A stretch of DNA of 64,000 bases from Nocardioides alkalitolerans DSM 16699 (GCF_000426525.1 NZ_AUFN01000001.1:1-64000), one strand, 5' to 3'; shown: positions 32,892-41,919, counted from the stretch's first letter. A program made the numbers and translations. The notes: a model not told the origin generated them from the sequence alone.

Positions 32892-33278
32892 TCACTTGAG
32901 CGTGACGGTGGCGCCGGCGCCCTCGAGGGCCTCCTTGGCCTTCTCGGCGGCCTCCTTGGTGGCGCCCTCGAGAACAGCCTTGGGGGCCGCCTCGACGAGC
33001 TCCTTGGCCTCCTTCAGGCCGAGGGAGGTCAGGGCGCGCACCTCCTTGATGACGTTGATCTTCTTCTCGCCGGCGGCCTCGAGGACGACGTCGAACTCGT
33101 CCTTCTCGGCCTCGGCCTCGGCGGCGGGCGCGCCGCCACCAGCGGCGGCCGCGACGGCGACCGGGGCGGCGGCGGTGACGCCGAAGGTCTCCTCGAACTG
33201 CTTCACGAACTCGGAGAGCTCGATGAGGGTGAGCTCCTTGAAAGCCTCGAGCAGCTCGTCGGTGCTGAGCTTCGCCAT
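32892..33278 (-). CDS. rplL: Ribosomal protein bL12 (L7/L12)
   Basis: The 128-residue stalk protein recruits translation GTPases to the large subunit. The N-terminal dimerisation domain ([20 protein letters not shown]), an Ala/Glu-rich hinge ([15 protein letters not shown]) and the C-terminal domain ([20 protein letters not shown]) are all present at normal length. It follows rplJ after 80 bases, in the usual order, and is followed by a strong terminator. The gene is co-transcribed with rplJ under the L10 leader, so both are likely controlled by free L10-L12 complex. Confidence 0.98.
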   Translation of the reverse strand: MAKLSTDELLEAFKELTLIELSEFVKQFEETFGVTAAAPVAVAAAAGGGAPAAEAEAEKDEFDVVLEAAGEKKINVIKEVRALTSLGLKEAKELVEAAPKAVLEGATKEAAEKAKEALEGAGATVTLK

Positions 33279-33358
33279 GGTGGCGTTCCTTCCTAGTCAG
33301 GTCGCGCGGCGATGCGCCGTACGACCGGGGTTTTCTTCAGGTGGTGGTTGCTTCGGCC

Positions 33359-33985
33359 TCAGGCCTCGGCGGGTGCGTCCTCGGTGGCCTCCGCGTCAGC
33401 GGGGGCCTCCGTGACCTCCTCGGCAGAGGCTGCGGCCGGCTCACCGGCACCACCTGCGAGGACAGAGGGGTCGTTCTCGGCCTTCTCCTGCAGGGCTGCC
33501 GCGAGGCGAGCGGTCTGCGAGGGGAGGGCGTTGAGCACGTACAGCGCCTGGGACAGCGTCGCGGTCATTGCGCCGGCAACCTTCGCCAGCAGCACCTCAC
33601 GGGACTCGAGGTCCGCCAGCTTGGCGATCTCGGCAGCGTCGAGCTGCTTGCCGTCCAGGATGCCGCCCTTGATGACAAGGGCGGGGTTCGCCTTGGCAAA
33701 GTCACGCAGACCCTTCGCCGCCGCAACCACGTCGCCCTGGATGAAGGCGATGGCGGTCGGGCCGGTGAGCAGGTCGTCGAAGCCGGAGATGCCCACCTCG
33801 TTGGCGGCGATCTTGGCCAGCGTGTTCTTGACCACGGCGTAGTTGGCGTTCTCGCCGAGGGAGCGCCGCAGGTTCTGCAGCTCCTTCACGGTGAGACCGC
33901 GGTACTCGGTCAGCACAGCAGCAGCGGAACCGTTGAACGACTCAACGATCTCCGCGACAGCAGCTGTTCTCTCTGGCCGCGCCAT
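33359..33985 (-). CDS. rplJ: Ribosomal protein uL10
   Basis: The 208-residue protein forms the base of the ribosomal stalk. The rRNA-binding N-terminus ([53 protein letters not shown]) is normal. The C-terminal helix that binds L12 dimers is followed by an acidic, Ala-rich tail ([17 protein letters not shown]) that extends the protein by about 30 residues over the E. coli form, common in actinobacteria. The ribosome-binding site GGAAGGAG precedes the ATG. A long structured leader upstream fits autoregulation by L10. Confidence 0.98.
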   Translation of the reverse strand: MARPERTAAVAEIVESFNGSAAAVLTEYRGLTVKELQNLRRSLGENANYAVVKNTLAKIAANEVGISGFDDLLTGPTAIAFIQGDVVAAAKGLRDFAKANPALVIKGGILDGKQLDAAEIAKLADLESREVLLAKVAGAMTATLSQALYVLNALPSQTARLAAALQEKAENDPSVLAGGAGEPAAASAEEVTEAPADAEATEDAPAEA

Positions 33986-34193
33986 GGGTCTCCTTCCGAA
34001 CTACGGTCGTCGAGACCACAGCGAAGGACCCGCGGGAAACACGAACGCCCCGAGCACAGGCTCGGGGCGCGGAGTTCGACGCGGGGCGTCGTACTGCTTG
34101 CCTCACCTGCGCAGGATGTCCGCGAGTGCGGAACCTTCGGTCATCCCTCACCCTCGCGGGCACGGCATGACAACCGGCGGTCTCTGGTTGCAA
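33986..34193 (-). promoter_or_regulatory. Structured L10 leader with attenuator-like hairpin
   Basis: The predicted leader of about 208 bases before rplJ contains several stems on the minus strand. The region around CATCCTGCGCAGGTGAGG (near 34100) fits the place where L10 binds its mRNA. At 34046-34069 a perfect 10-base-arm hairpin (CGCCCCGAGC, loop CTGT) is followed by TTCGTGTTT, a terminator-like tail. This suggests that L10-dependent attenuation may exist; I could not fold it against the known family model. Confidence 0.55.
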
Positions 34194-34199
34194 GCAGGA

Positions 34200-34229
34200 A
34201 CTGTACGGCGCGGGGGGGCGCCGTACCAA
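34200..34229 (-). promoter_or_regulatory. Candidate rplJ-rplL promoter
   Basis: Minus strand TTGGTA (34224-34229), an 18-base spacer and TACAGT (34200-34205) form a recognisable promoter. The spacer overlaps an inverted repeat, GTACGGCG-N8-CGCCGTAC (34203-34226), which may be an operator. Confidence 0.5.
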
Positions 34230-34293
34230 ATCGGTCGGGCGACCCACCCCCGTTCGGCCCGCGGAGGACGGCGCGCGGCTCTAGTCTGCGGCG

Positions 34294-35712
34294 GTGACAG
34301 CACCTCCGGCCCCCGGGCCCGCCGCGGAGCCGCCCCGGCGACGCTCCCCGCTCGCCCGCCTCGCCGGCTTCGGTCGCGGCTTCGGCCGGCCGCCCCGGCT
34401 GCTCGGCCTCGACGTGGCCCGCGGGATCGCGGTGCTCGGCATGGCCGGAGCCCACATGGGCGTCGTGCCCGAGCTCGAGTGGTCCGACCCGGGCACGTGG
34501 GGCGGTCTGGTGCACGGCCGTTCCTCGATCCTCTTCGCCGTGCTGGCCGGGATCTCGATCGCGCTCGTCACGGGCCGCACCCGGCGACCCCCGGTCGAGG
34601 ACCTTCCCGGCCTGCGGCTGCGGCTGGTGGGGCGCGGGGCGGCCATCTTCGCCATCGGGATCCTGCTCGAGCTGCTCGGCACGGCGGTCGCGGTCATCCT
34701 CACCGTCTACGGCGTCCTCTACGTCGCGGCACTCCCCTTCCTCCGCTGGCGGGCGTCGCGGCTGCTGCTCACCGCGGCCGTGCTCGCGCTCGCGGGCCCG
34801 GCGCTGCTGGCCGGCGTACGGGTGCTGTCGCTCGACGCGTACGGCGCGGGGCTCGACTTCGTCGTGTTCGGCATCTACCCCCTCACCGTCTGGATGACCT
34901 TCCTGCTGGCCGGCATGGCCCTCGGCCGCCTGCGGCTCGACCGGGCCCGCGTCGCCGCGCTGCTGCTCGTCGTGGGCGCCGTGGTCTCCGCGACCGGGTA
35001 CGGCGTGGCCGCGCTGGCCGGCCCCTCCGTCGACCGTCTGGTCGAGGAGGCGTGGGACGAGGACCTCCAGGAGTCCGCGAGCTTCCCCGAGGACGTCGAC
35101 GACGTCGAGGAGTTCAGCATCGAGAAGGTGCCGACGGACGAGGTCGACCTGACGGGCCTGGTCTGCGAGGTCGACAGCGACGGCTGGGTCATGTGCTACC
35201 CGGAGGAGGACTACGCCGACTTCTCGCTGGGCGGCTCGTCGTACGACGGCAGCGGCTCGGTCGTCGAGCTCGACGGCTCCGAGGAGCACGTCGACGACGA
35301 CTCGCCGTCGTACTGGGAGCAGGTCACCGACGGCCGCCCCGGGACCATGATGCTGGGCGCGCTCGTCGCCGACGAGCCGCACTCCGGCGGGACGCTCGAG
35401 ATCCTCGGGTCGGGCGGGCTCGCCGTGGCGCTCGTCGGGCTCTGCCTGCTCCTGGCGCGTCCGCTGCGCTGGGCGTTCCTGCCCCTCGGTGCCCTGGGCT
35501 CGATGCCGCTGACGGCGTACGCCGCGCATGTCCTCGTGCTGGTCGCCGTGGCCGGGCCGGGCGGCTACGTCTCCAGCAACGCGACCTGGGGCTGGACCTG
35601 CCTGGGCCTGGTGCTCGGCACGACGGCCTGGGCGGCCCTGCTGGGCCGGGGGCCGCTCGAGCGGCTCGTCGGCCGGGTGGCCGAGGCCACCGCCCGGGGC
35701 ACCGCACGCTGA
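34294..35712 (+). CDS. Multi-pass membrane protein, DUF1624/DUF418-like, with acidic outer loop
   Basis: The 472-residue protein has about ten membrane helices. The opening LLGLDVARGIAVLGMAGAHM and FAVLAGISIALVTGR match the heparan-alpha-glucosaminide N-acetyltransferase-like and YeiB families, which are thought to move acyl groups across the membrane. Between helices 7 and 8 lies an extracytoplasmic insert of about 100 residues (roughly 245-345) that is extremely acidic (FPEDVDDVEEFSIEK and ELDGSEEHVDDDS) and has two cysteines. It starts at GTG 34294 with TAGTCT 6 bases before. It lies, in the opposite orientation, between rplA and rplJ. Confidence 0.82.
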   Translation: MTAPPAPGPAAEPPRRRSPLARLAGFGRGFGRPPRLLGLDVARGIAVLGMAGAHMGVVPELEWSDPGTWGGLVHGRSSILFAVLAGISIALVTGRTRRPPVEDLPGLRLRLVGRGAAIFAIGILLELLGTAVAVILTVYGVLYVAALPFLRWRASRLLLTAAVLALAGPALLAGVRVLSLDAYGAGLDFVVFGIYPLTVWMTFLLAGMALGRLRLDRARVAALLLVVGAVVSATGYGVAALAGPSVDRLVEEAWDEDLQESASFPEDVDDVEEFSIEKVPTDEVDLTGLVCEVDSDGWVMCYPEEDYADFSLGGSSYDGSGSVVELDGSEEHVDDDSPSYWEQVTDGRPGTMMLGALVADEPHSGGTLEILGSGGLAVALVGLCLLLARPLRWAFLPLGALGSMPLTAYAAHVLVLVAVAGPGGYVSSNATWGWTCLGLVLGTTAWAALLGRGPLERLVGRVAEATARGTAR

Positions 35713-35728
35713 CGCGCCCGGAGACGCC

Positions 35729-35766
35729 AGCAGGCCCGCCCCGGACGGATCCGGGACGGGCCTGCT
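35729..35766 (-). terminator. Terminator after rplA
   Basis: A hairpin with 16-base arms and one mismatch (AGCAGGCCCGCCCCGG against CCGGGACGGGCCTGCT) lies 19 bases past the rplA stop. It also lies 16 bases past the stop of the convergent membrane protein gene, so it may act in both directions. Nineteen bases at its outer edge, GCCCGGAGACGCCAGCAGG, are identical at the rplL terminator. Confidence 0.8.
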
Positions 35767-35785
35767 GAGGTGGTGCGGGTGAGGC

Positions 35786-36499
35786 TCAGACCTCGTCGTC
35801 GGTCGCGACCGACTTGATGCGGTTCGGGTCGACCTGGACGCCGGGGCCCATCGTGGTCGAGACCGTGACCTTCTTCAGGTAGCGACCCTTGGAGGACGAC
35901 GGCTTGAGCCGCAGCACCTCCTCGAGGGCGGCGGCGTAGTTCTCCGCCAGCTGGGACTCGGAGAACGAGGCCTTGCCGATGATGAAGTGGAGGTTCGCGT
36001 GACGGTCGACGCGGAACTCGATCTTTCCGCCCTTGATGTCCGTGACGGCCTTGGCGACGTCCGGGGTCACGGTGCCCGTCTTCGGGTTCGGCATGAGGCC
36101 ACGGGGGCCGAGCACGCGACCGAGACGACCGACCTTGCCCATCATGTCGGGCGTGGCGACGACGGCGTCGAAGTCGAGCCAGCCGCCGTTCACCTTCTCG
36201 ATGAGCTCGTCGCCACCGACGTGGTCGGCGCCGGCCTCACGGGCGGCGTCGGCCTTCTCGGCGTTCGCGAACACGAGGACGCGGGCCGTCTTGCCGGTGC
36301 CGTGCGGGAGGTTGACGGTGCCGCGCACCATCTGGTCCGCCTTGCGGGGGTCGACGCCGAGACGCATGACGACGTCCACGGTCTCGTCGAACTTCTTCTT
36401 GCTCGCGGTCTTCGCGAGCGTGATCGCCTTCAGCGGGCTGTAGAGCTCGTCCTGGACGAACGTCTCGGCCGCTGCGCGGTAGGTCTTGCTGCGCTGCAT
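35786..36499 (-). CDS. rplA: Ribosomal protein uL1
   Basis: The 237-residue protein forms the mobile L1 stalk near the E site and usually represses its own operon by binding the mRNA leader. Diagnostic blocks are [55 protein letters not shown] and [18 protein letters not shown]. Length and order after rplK (97-base gap) are normal. Its stop is followed at once by the terminator that closes the secE-nusG-rplK-rplA block, so rplJ and rplL, beyond the inserted membrane-protein gene, need their own promoter. Confidence 0.98.
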   Translation of the reverse strand: MQRSKTYRAAAETFVQDELYSPLKAITLAKTASKKKFDETVDVVMRLGVDPRKADQMVRGTVNLPHGTGKTARVLVFANAEKADAAREAGADHVGGDELIEKVNGGWLDFDAVVATPDMMGKVGRLGRVLGPRGLMPNPKTGTVTPDVAKAVTDIKGGKIEFRVDRHANLHFIIGKASFSESQLAENYAAALEEVLRLKPSSSKGRYLKKVTVSTTMGPGVQVDPNRIKSVATDDEV

Positions 36500-36596
36500 G
36501 TCTGGTTCTCTTTCCTGCCAGGGTGTGGTCGCTCGAGCCAGCGCGGCTCTGCCACAGGTGCGGGTGGTGCTGGTGCCGCGAACGGCGCCGGCATGA

Positions 36597-37025
36597 TCAG
36601 TCGGTGGTGACGCCCATCGAGCGGGCGGTGCCCTCGACGATCTTCATCGCGGCGTCGATGTCGTTCGCGTTGAGGTCGGGGAGCTTCGTCGTGGCGATCT
36701 CGCGGATCTGGTCCTTGCTCAGGTGAGCGACCTTCTCCTTGTGCGGGACGCCGGAGCCCTTCTTGACGCCGGCGGCCTTCTTGATGAGCTCCGCGGCCGG
36801 CGGGGTCTTCGTGACGAACGTGAACGAGCGGTCCTCGTAGATCGTGATCTCGACGGGGATCACGTTGCCGCGCATGGACTCCGTCTGGGCGTTGTACGCC
36901 TTGCAGAACTCCATGATGTTCACGCCGTGGGGGCCGAGGGCCGTACCGACGGGCGGGGCCGGGGTGGCGGCGCCAGCCTGCAGCTGCACCTTGACCAGTG
37001 CGGCGATCTTCTTCTTGGGAGGCAT
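36597..37025 (-). CDS. rplK: Ribosomal protein uL11
   Basis: The 142-residue protein binds the GTPase-associated rRNA and is the partner in thiostrepton binding and stringent-factor activation. The N-terminal proline-rich [35 protein letters not shown], and the C-terminal rRNA-binding [18 protein letters not shown] region ([20 protein letters not shown]) are all intact. The ATG is preceded by a purine-rich stretch (AGAAAGAGACAGAGGAAC), giving a strong ribosome-binding site. It follows nusG after a 116-base gap and precedes rplA. Confidence 0.98.
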   Translation of the reverse strand: MPPKKKIAALVKVQLQAGAATPAPPVGTALGPHGVNIMEFCKAYNAQTESMRGNVIPVEITIYEDRSFTFVTKTPPAAELIKKAAGVKKGSGVPHKEKVAHLSKDQIREIATTKLPDLNANDIDAAMKIVEGTARSMGVTTD

Positions 37026-37141
37026 GTTCCTCTGTCTCTTTCTCTTCTCGTGGTCATGACGAGCTCGGCGCGGGCGCCGGACTCTGCCACCGGGTGCTGC
37101 GAGCGACGACCGATCCGGTCGCCTGACGGCTCAGGAGAGCG

Positions 37142-38074
37142 TCAGACCTTCTGGATCTGGTTGAAGCTCAGCTCGACCGGGGTCTCCCGGCCGAAGATCT
37201 CGACGAGGGCCTTGACCCTCTGGGACTCACCGTTGATCTCGGTGATCGTGGCGTGGAGCGTGGCGAACGGACCGTCGACGACCATGACGGAGTCGGAGAC
37301 GTCGAAGTCCGCGACCTCGACCGCACGCTTCTGCGTGGTCGAGCCCACCGGGGCGGGCTTGCCCTCGGACTGCGCGTCGGCGACGGCCTGGGCCTCGACG
37401 GCCGGGGCCAGCATCGACTCGACCTCGGAGAGGCTGAGCGGCACGGGCTGGTTGCTGTGGCCGACGAACCCGGTGACGGACGGCGTGTGGCGCACGGCGG
37501 CCCACGACTCGTCGGTCAGGTCCATGCGGACGAGCACGTAGCCCGGCAGGACGGTGCGGCGGACCAGCTTGCGCTGGCCGTTCTTGATCTCCGCGACCTC
37601 CTCGGTGGGGACCACGATCTCGTGGATGTAGTCCTCCATGTTCAGGGAGATGATGCGGTTCTCGAGGTTCGCGCGCACCCGGTTCTCCATGCCGGAGTAG
37701 GTGTGCACGACGTACCAGTCGCCCGGCTTCGCCCACAGCTCGCGACGGAACGCCTCGAGGACGTCCTCCTCCTCGTCGTCGCCCTCGGCGGACTCGTCCT
37801 CGGCCGCAGGGGCCTCGGCGTCGTCGTCGATGGCGGTGACGACCTCGACGGTCTCGCCCGTCTCGGGGTCGGTGACGACGTCGGCCTCGTCGGCGGACGG
37901 CTCGGTGAGGGCGTCCTCGAACGCATCCGCCGTCGTGTCGGCGACCACCGCCTCGGTGTCCTCGACCTCGTCGGCCGGGGTCGCGTCGACGTCGGAGTCG
38001 GCGGTCTGCTCGACCGCCTCGATCTCCTCGTCGGTGGGGGCGTCGTACTGGTCCGACACGTTCTGCTCCGTCAT
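37142..38074 (-). CDS. nusG: Transcription elongation factor NusG
   Basis: The 310-residue protein couples transcription with Rho and the ribosome. The core starts near residue 115: [65 protein letters not shown], and the KOW domain [19 protein letters not shown]. Before the core lies an acidic tail of about 110 residues rich in Asp, Glu, Ala and Thr, a longer version of what other actinobacterial NusG proteins carry. GAGGAC is the ribosome-binding site. It lies 73 bases after secE and before rplK, the canonical order. Confidence 0.97.
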   Translation of the reverse strand: MTEQNVSDQYDAPTDEEIEAVEQTADSDVDATPADEVEDTEAVVADTTADAFEDALTEPSADEADVVTDPETGETVEVVTAIDDDAEAPAAEDESAEGDDEEEDVLEAFRRELWAKPGDWYVVHTYSGMENRVRANLENRIISLNMEDYIHEIVVPTEEVAEIKNGQRKLVRRTVLPGYVLVRMDLTDESWAAVRHTPSVTGFVGHSNQPVPLSLSEVESMLAPAVEAQAVADAQSEGKPAPVGSTTQKRAVEVADFDVSDSVMVVDGPFATLHATITEINGESQRVKALVEIFGRETPVELSFNQIQKV

Positions 38075-38147
38075 CTGTCCTCTACTGATCAGTTGTCGTG
38101 GGCCGCGGTGCGGCGTACGACGCGGCCGGGCGGGAGCCCGGGAGTGG

Positions 38148-38411
38148 TCACTCGCCGGTGGTCGTGAAGATCTCGTAGACCAGCTGGCCGAAGCCGAGGT
38201 CCAGGAGCGACACCAGCACCATCATGACCAGCACGAACACCATCACCACGATGAAGTAGGTGACGAGCTGCGGCTGCGTCGGCCAGACCACCTTGCGCAG
38301 CTCGGCGACGACCTGCTTGTAGAAGGTGATCGGTCCCGTGCGCGGCTTCTTGCTCTCGTCGCCGCGAGCGTCGTCGTCCTTCGAGCTGCGCACTGCGCTG
38401 CCGTCCGACAC
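38148..38411 (-). CDS. secE: Preprotein translocase subunit SecE
   Basis: The 87-residue protein has a hydrophilic N-terminus rich in Lys, Asp and Arg and then the conserved SecE core [20 protein letters not shown] followed by one membrane helix ([20 protein letters not shown]). It clamps SecY in the translocon. I chose GTG 38411 because GAAGG lies 9 bases before it. GTG 38420, three codons earlier, is almost in contact with that ribosome-binding site and is the alternative. It is preceded by tRNA-Trp and followed by nusG, as in most bacteria. Confidence 0.93.
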   Translation of the reverse strand: MSDGSAVRSSKDDDARGDESKKPRTGPITFYKQVVAELRKVVWPTQPQLVTYFIVVMVFVLVMMVLVSLLDLGFGQLVYEIFTTTGE

Positions 38412-38478
38412 GCTGTCCACCCTTCATCGCCTGACTGGTTCCGTCCGTCCCGATCTGCCGGACGGACGGTCTTCCTCG

Positions 38479-38551
38479 CAGGGCACGAGGGACTTGAACC
38501 CCCAACCTTCGGTTTTGGAGACCGATGCTCTGCCAGTTGAGCTAGTGCCCT
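38479..38551 (-). tRNA. tRNA-Trp (CCA)
   Basis: A 73-base cloverleaf on the minus strand: acceptor AGGGCAC with GTGCCCT, discriminator G, D arm with AGCTCAACTGGCAGAGC, anticodon loop CTCCAAA (anticodon CCA), T loop GGTTCAAGTCC. The 3' CCA is not encoded. It lies directly before secE, a standard actinobacterial position. Confidence 0.96.
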
Positions 38552-38731
38552 TCGGCGGTGCGGGAGGTCGTTCCCGGGTGATCCCGGGCGCGACGGATCC
38601 TTGGTCGAACCGCCAGCCGCCGAGTGTACGGGTACCGACGATGCCCCGTCCAAATGCATCGACGTCCCGACCCGCGACGGCACGACCGAACCTACCCGGT
38701 GGCCCCGCGCCCCTCCCCCTAGAGTGCGGAC

Positions 38732-39757
38732 ATGGACGCCCCTCGCGCCCGGCCGCTCGAAGCACTGCCGAAGGCCCACCTGCACCTGCACTTCACCGGC
38801 TCGATGCGCCACGCGACGCTGCTCGAGCTCGCGGCGCGGGACGGCATCCGCCTCCCCGACGCCCTCGTCCACGAGTGGCCGCCACGCCTGGCGGCCGCCG
38901 ACGAGAAGGGCTGGTTCCGGTTCCAGCGGCTCTACGACGTGGCCCGCTCCGTGCTGCGCACGCCCGACGACGTACGACGCCTCGTGCGCGAGGCCGCGGA
39001 GGACGACGTCCGGGACGGCGGACGCTGGCTGGAGATCCAGGTCGACCCCAGCGGGTACGGCGCGCGGTTCGGCGGCATCACGGCGTTCACCGACCTCGTG
39101 CTGGACGCCGTGCGCGAGGCCTCCGAGTCGACCGGGCTCGGCATGGCGCTGGTCATCGCGGCCAACCGCACCCGGCACCCCATGGACGCCCGCACGCTCG
39201 CGCGGCTCGCCGGGCAGTACGCCGGCCGCGGCGTCGTGGGCTTCGGGCTCTCGAACGACGAGCGCCGGGGCTCGACCCCCGACTTCGGGCCCGCCTTCGC
39301 GATCGCGCGTCGCGCCGGCCTCGCGCTCGTGCCCCACGGCGGGGAGCTGCTCGGACCCGAGTCGGTGGTCACCGTGCTGGAGCACCTGGGCGCCGACCGC
39401 CTCGGCCACGGGGTGCGCTCGGCCGACGACCCGCGGGTGCTCGACCGGGTGGTCGCCGCCGGCGTCGCGCTCGAGGTCTGCCCCACGTCGAACGTGTCGC
39501 TGGGGGTGTTCGGCGACCTCACCTCGGTGCCGCTGCCGACGCTGCTCGAGGCCGGCGCCACCGTCGCGCTCGGCGCCGACGACCCGCTGCTCTTCGGCTC
39601 CCGCCTGGCGGGCCAGTACGCGACCATGCGCGCCGCGCACGACCTCACCGACGCCGACCTCGCCGAGCTCGCCCGGATGTCGTTCCGCGCCTCCCGAATG
39701 CCCGAGTGGCGCCGTACGGAGTGCCTCGCCGAGGTCGACGCCTGGCTGGCGGGGTGA
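38732..39757 (+). CDS. add: Adenosine deaminase family protein
   Basis: The 341-residue TIM-barrel hydrolase would convert adenosine to inosine (or act on a related 6-aminopurine). Zinc ligands are in LPKAHLHLHFTG (His18 and His20), in VPHGGE (first His, with the catalytic Glu), RLGHGVR, and GADDPLLFGS (Asp). The HxH motif reads AHLHLHFTG where classical enzymes have VELHVHLDG, typical of an actinobacterial subgroup whose substrate range is less certain. The ATG has TAGAGT 6 bases upstream, so it is probably leaderless. It is convergent with murB across a family A repeat. Confidence 0.88.
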   Translation: MDAPRARPLEALPKAHLHLHFTGSMRHATLLELAARDGIRLPDALVHEWPPRLAAADEKGWFRFQRLYDVARSVLRTPDDVRRLVREAAEDDVRDGGRWLEIQVDPSGYGARFGGITAFTDLVLDAVREASESTGLGMALVIAANRTRHPMDARTLARLAGQYAGRGVVGFGLSNDERRGSTPDFGPAFAIARRAGLALVPHGGELLGPESVVTVLEHLGADRLGHGVRSADDPRVLDRVVAAGVALEVCPTSNVSLGVFGDLTSVPLPTLLEAGATVALGADDPLLFGSRLAGQYATMRAAHDLTDADLAELARMSFRASRMPEWRRTECLAEVDAWLAG

Positions 39758-39767
39758 GGGGCTCTGC

Positions 39768-39861
39768 GCCGGTTTCACCGGCTAGCCGGTGACACCAGCA
39801 CCTGGCGGGCGAAGGTTCGTGCGCCAGGTGCCGGGTTCGTCACCTAGCCGGTGAAACCGGC
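39768..39861. repeat. Family A intergenic palindromic element, copy 2
   Basis: Same 94-base design as 23689-23782: identical 18-base outer arms, and inner stem CACCTGGCG with CGCCAGGTG around GGCGAAGGTTCGTG. The two copies differ at about eight positions, mostly in loops or at stem ends. It fills the gap between the convergent 3' ends of add and murB, ending 9 bases from the murB stop. Confidence 0.9.
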
Positions 39862-39869
39862 ACACCGGG

Positions 39870-40952
39870 CTACAGCGCGCAGCCCACCGTCAGGGGCTCG
39901 TTGACGAGGCGTACGCCGTACCGCTCGGCGACGCCGTCGCGGACGGTCCGGGCGAGGGTGAGGAGCTCCGCGGTGGTGGCGCCGCCCCGGTTCGTGAGGG
40001 CCAGCGGGTGCTTCGTCGAGAGGCTGGTGCGCGCGTCGGGGCTGACCGCGTAGCCCTTGCCGAAGCCCGCGTGGTCGATCAGCCAGGCGGCGCTCGTCTT
40101 CACGCGCCCGTCGGGCTGGGTCCAGCGGGGCGCCTCGGGCGGGAGGGCGTCCGCCTCCTCGGCCGTGAGGACCGGGTTGGTGAAGAACGAGCCGGCGCTC
40201 CAGGTGTCGTGGTCGTCGGCGTCCAGCACCATGCCCTTGCCGGCGCGCAGGCCGAGCACCGCCGCGCGGACGTCGGCCAGGGGTGCCCGCTCCCCCGGCT
40301 CGACCCCGAGCGTGCGGGCGAGCTCGGCGTACGCGACCGGGGCCCCGAGCGCGCCGACCCGCAGCTGGAAGGTGACGTCGAGGACGACGTACCGCTCGGG
40401 CTCGGCCTTGAAGCGGCTGTGGCGGTAGCCGAAGCCGCAGTCGGCGGCGGCGAAGGTGCGCTGACGGTCGTCGACGCGGTCCCAGGTGCGCACCGAGGCG
40501 ATCGTCTGGGCGACCTCCTGGCCGTAGGCGCCGACGTTCTGGATCGGGGTCGACCCGACGGCCCCGGGGATGCCGGAGAGGGCCTCGAGGCCCACCCAGC
40601 CCTCCGCGACCGCACGGGCGACGAACGGGTCCCACGGCTCCCCCGCCGCGACGGTGACGAGCACGCCCCCGCAGGTCGGGTCGCTGCCGCCGTCGGCGTC
40701 GTGGTCGGCGCGCACGCCCCGGGTCGCGACCGCGACGACCGTGCCGGGGAAGCCGGCGTCGTCCACCACGAGGTTGCTGCCGCCGGCGACGAGCAGCAGG
40801 GGCTCACCCACCGCGTCGGCGGTGCGGACGGCCTCGAGCAGCGCGGCCTCGGTCGTCGCCCGCAGGAAGCGGCGGGCCGGACCGCCCAGTCGCAGCGTGG
40901 TGTGGTCGGCGAGCAGCTCGCCGGCGCCGTCAGCAGCGGGTGCCTCAGGCAC
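39870..40952 (-). CDS. murB: UDP-N-acetylenolpyruvoylglucosamine reductase
   Basis: The 360-residue FAD enzyme reduces UDP-GlcNAc-enolpyruvate to UDP-MurNAc in peptidoglycan synthesis. It shows HTTLRLGGPA, the FAD loop LLVAGGSNLVVDD, GLEALSGIPGAVGSTPIQNVGAYGQE, GYRHSRFK, and the C-terminal SAGSFFTNPVLT with the catalytic serine. This is a type I MurB. Its ATG overlaps the stop of the upstream MaoC-like gene by 8 bases, so it is the last gene of the MaoC, MaoC-like, murB cluster that follows rpmG and two tRNA genes in many actinobacteria. Confidence 0.97.
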   Translation of the reverse strand: MPEAPAADGAGELLADHTTLRLGGPARRFLRATTEAALLEAVRTADAVGEPLLLVAGGSNLVVDDAGFPGTVVAVATRGVRADHDADGGSDPTCGGVLVTVAAGEPWDPFVARAVAEGWVGLEALSGIPGAVGSTPIQNVGAYGQEVAQTIASVRTWDRVDDRQRTFAAADCGFGYRHSRFKAEPERYVVLDVTFQLRVGALGAPVAYAELARTLGVEPGERAPLADVRAAVLGLRAGKGMVLDADDHDTWSAGSFFTNPVLTAEEADALPPEAPRWTQPDGRVKTSAAWLIDHAGFGKGYAVSPDARTSLSTKHPLALTNRGGATTAELLTLARTVRDGVAERYGVRLVNEPLTVGCAL

Positions 40953-41358
40953 GCACGACCGCCCGCGGGTTGCCGAGCACCTTGGTGCCGCCGCTCGTGA
41001 CGGTCAGGGCCAGCGTGACGAGGCCGTCCTCGACGGAGCGGACCGTGGCCGCGACGACGACCTCGACCCCGGTGTCGTCGTCCGGCACGACGACGGGGTT
41101 CGTGAACTTGGCGGTGAGCTCGACGACCTCGGCCCCGCCGGTCCACTCGGCCACCGCACGGGCGGTGAGGGCCTGCGTGAACATGCCGTGGGCGATGACG
41201 CCCGGCAGGCCGACCGTCGTCGCGATGCGATCCGACCAGTGGATCGGGTTGAAGTCGCCGCTCGCGCCGGCGTACCGCACCAGGTGGGCGCGCGTGACGG
41301 GGTAGGTGCGGGGCTCGAGCTCCTGCCCCGCCTCCCACGTGCTGAGGTCGGCGCTCAT
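40945..41358 (-). CDS. MaoC-like dehydratase subunit (HadB-like)
   Basis: The 137-residue hot-dog-fold protein has the hydratase 2 motif YAGASGDFNPIHWSD (Asp and His catalytic, about residues 30-44) and GVIAHGMFTQALTAR. It resembles HadB of the mycobacterial FAS-II 3-hydroxyacyl-ACP dehydratase, the subunit that carries the active site. Its start overlaps the stop of the next-upstream gene by four bases (ATGA) and its stop overlaps the murB start. The pair with 41355-41762 probably forms a heterodimer. Known mycobacterial HadAB work on long acyl chains; the chain length here is not visible. Confidence 0.93.
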   Translation of the reverse strand: MSADLSTWEAGQELEPRTYPVTRAHLVRYAGASGDFNPIHWSDRIATTVGLPGVIAHGMFTQALTARAVAEWTGGAEVVELTAKFTNPVVVPDDDTGVEVVVAATVRSVEDGLVTLALTVTSGGTKVLGNPRAVVRA

Positions 41359-41762
41359 GCCCCGGCCTCCCCGCGGTGGACGAGCACGGCGCTCGTCGAG
41401 CAGACGAGCGTGCCGTCGGCGTCGGTGACGTCGCTGCGGGTGCCGAGGATGTCGTTGCCGCCGATCTGGCGCAGCGAGGCCACGGTCAGCGCGGTGGTGA
41501 GCACGTCGCCCGCGACCAGGGGGCGCTCGTAGGCGAACTTCTGCTCGCCGTGCACGATGCGGGAGAGGTCGACGCCGACGGTGTCGAGGAAGTCGTTCAT
41601 CGCGGCGAAGGCCAGCACGATCGGGAAGGTGGCCGGCACCTGGCCGCCCGGCTCGTACGGCGTGCCGCTCGCGGCCGCGAACTCGGCGACCTTCTCCTCG
41701 CTGACGCGGTAGGGCTGCGTGGCGGGGAACGTGCGCCCCACCAGCGTGCTGTCCAGGCTCAT
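41355..41762 (-). CDS. MaoC-like dehydratase subunit (HadA-like)
   Basis: The 135-residue protein is a hot-dog-fold partner subunit. It contains YRVSEEKVAEFAAASGTPYE, the LAFAAMNDFL helix, IVHGEQKFAYERPLVAGDVL and the C-terminal strand VCSTSAVLVHR. As in HadA, the catalytic Asp/His pair is absent, so it likely stabilises the active subunit and shapes the acyl channel. The ATG at 41762 is preceded by TAGCGT 7 bases away, so this is the likely leaderless start of the operon that ends with murB. Its stop overlaps the HadB-like start. Confidence 0.92.
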   Translation of the reverse strand: MSLDSTLVGRTFPATQPYRVSEEKVAEFAAASGTPYEPGGQVPATFPIVLAFAAMNDFLDTVGVDLSRIVHGEQKFAYERPLVAGDVLTTALTVASLRQIGGNDILGTRSDVTDADGTLVCSTSAVLVHRGEAGA

Positions 41763-41863
41763 GCCCGCCACGCTAGCGGTTACCGCCCGGTGGGTGCAGA
41801 CGCGACAGCTCGGCACGCGCACGCGGTGCAGACGCGACGGCTCGGCTCGTTCGGGCACAGCAG

Positions 41864-41895
41864 AACGGCCGCCCCGGTGATCCGGGGCGGCCGTT
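41864..41895 (-). terminator. Terminator after rpmG
   Basis: A perfect hairpin, AACGGCCGCCCCGG-TGAT-CCGGGGCGGCCGTT, lies 24 bases past the rpmG stop. It separates rpmG and the tRNA genes from the HadAB-like/murB operon. Confidence 0.85.
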
Positions 41896-41919
41896 GCGAA
41901 GCCGAGAGGGAAGAACCCG

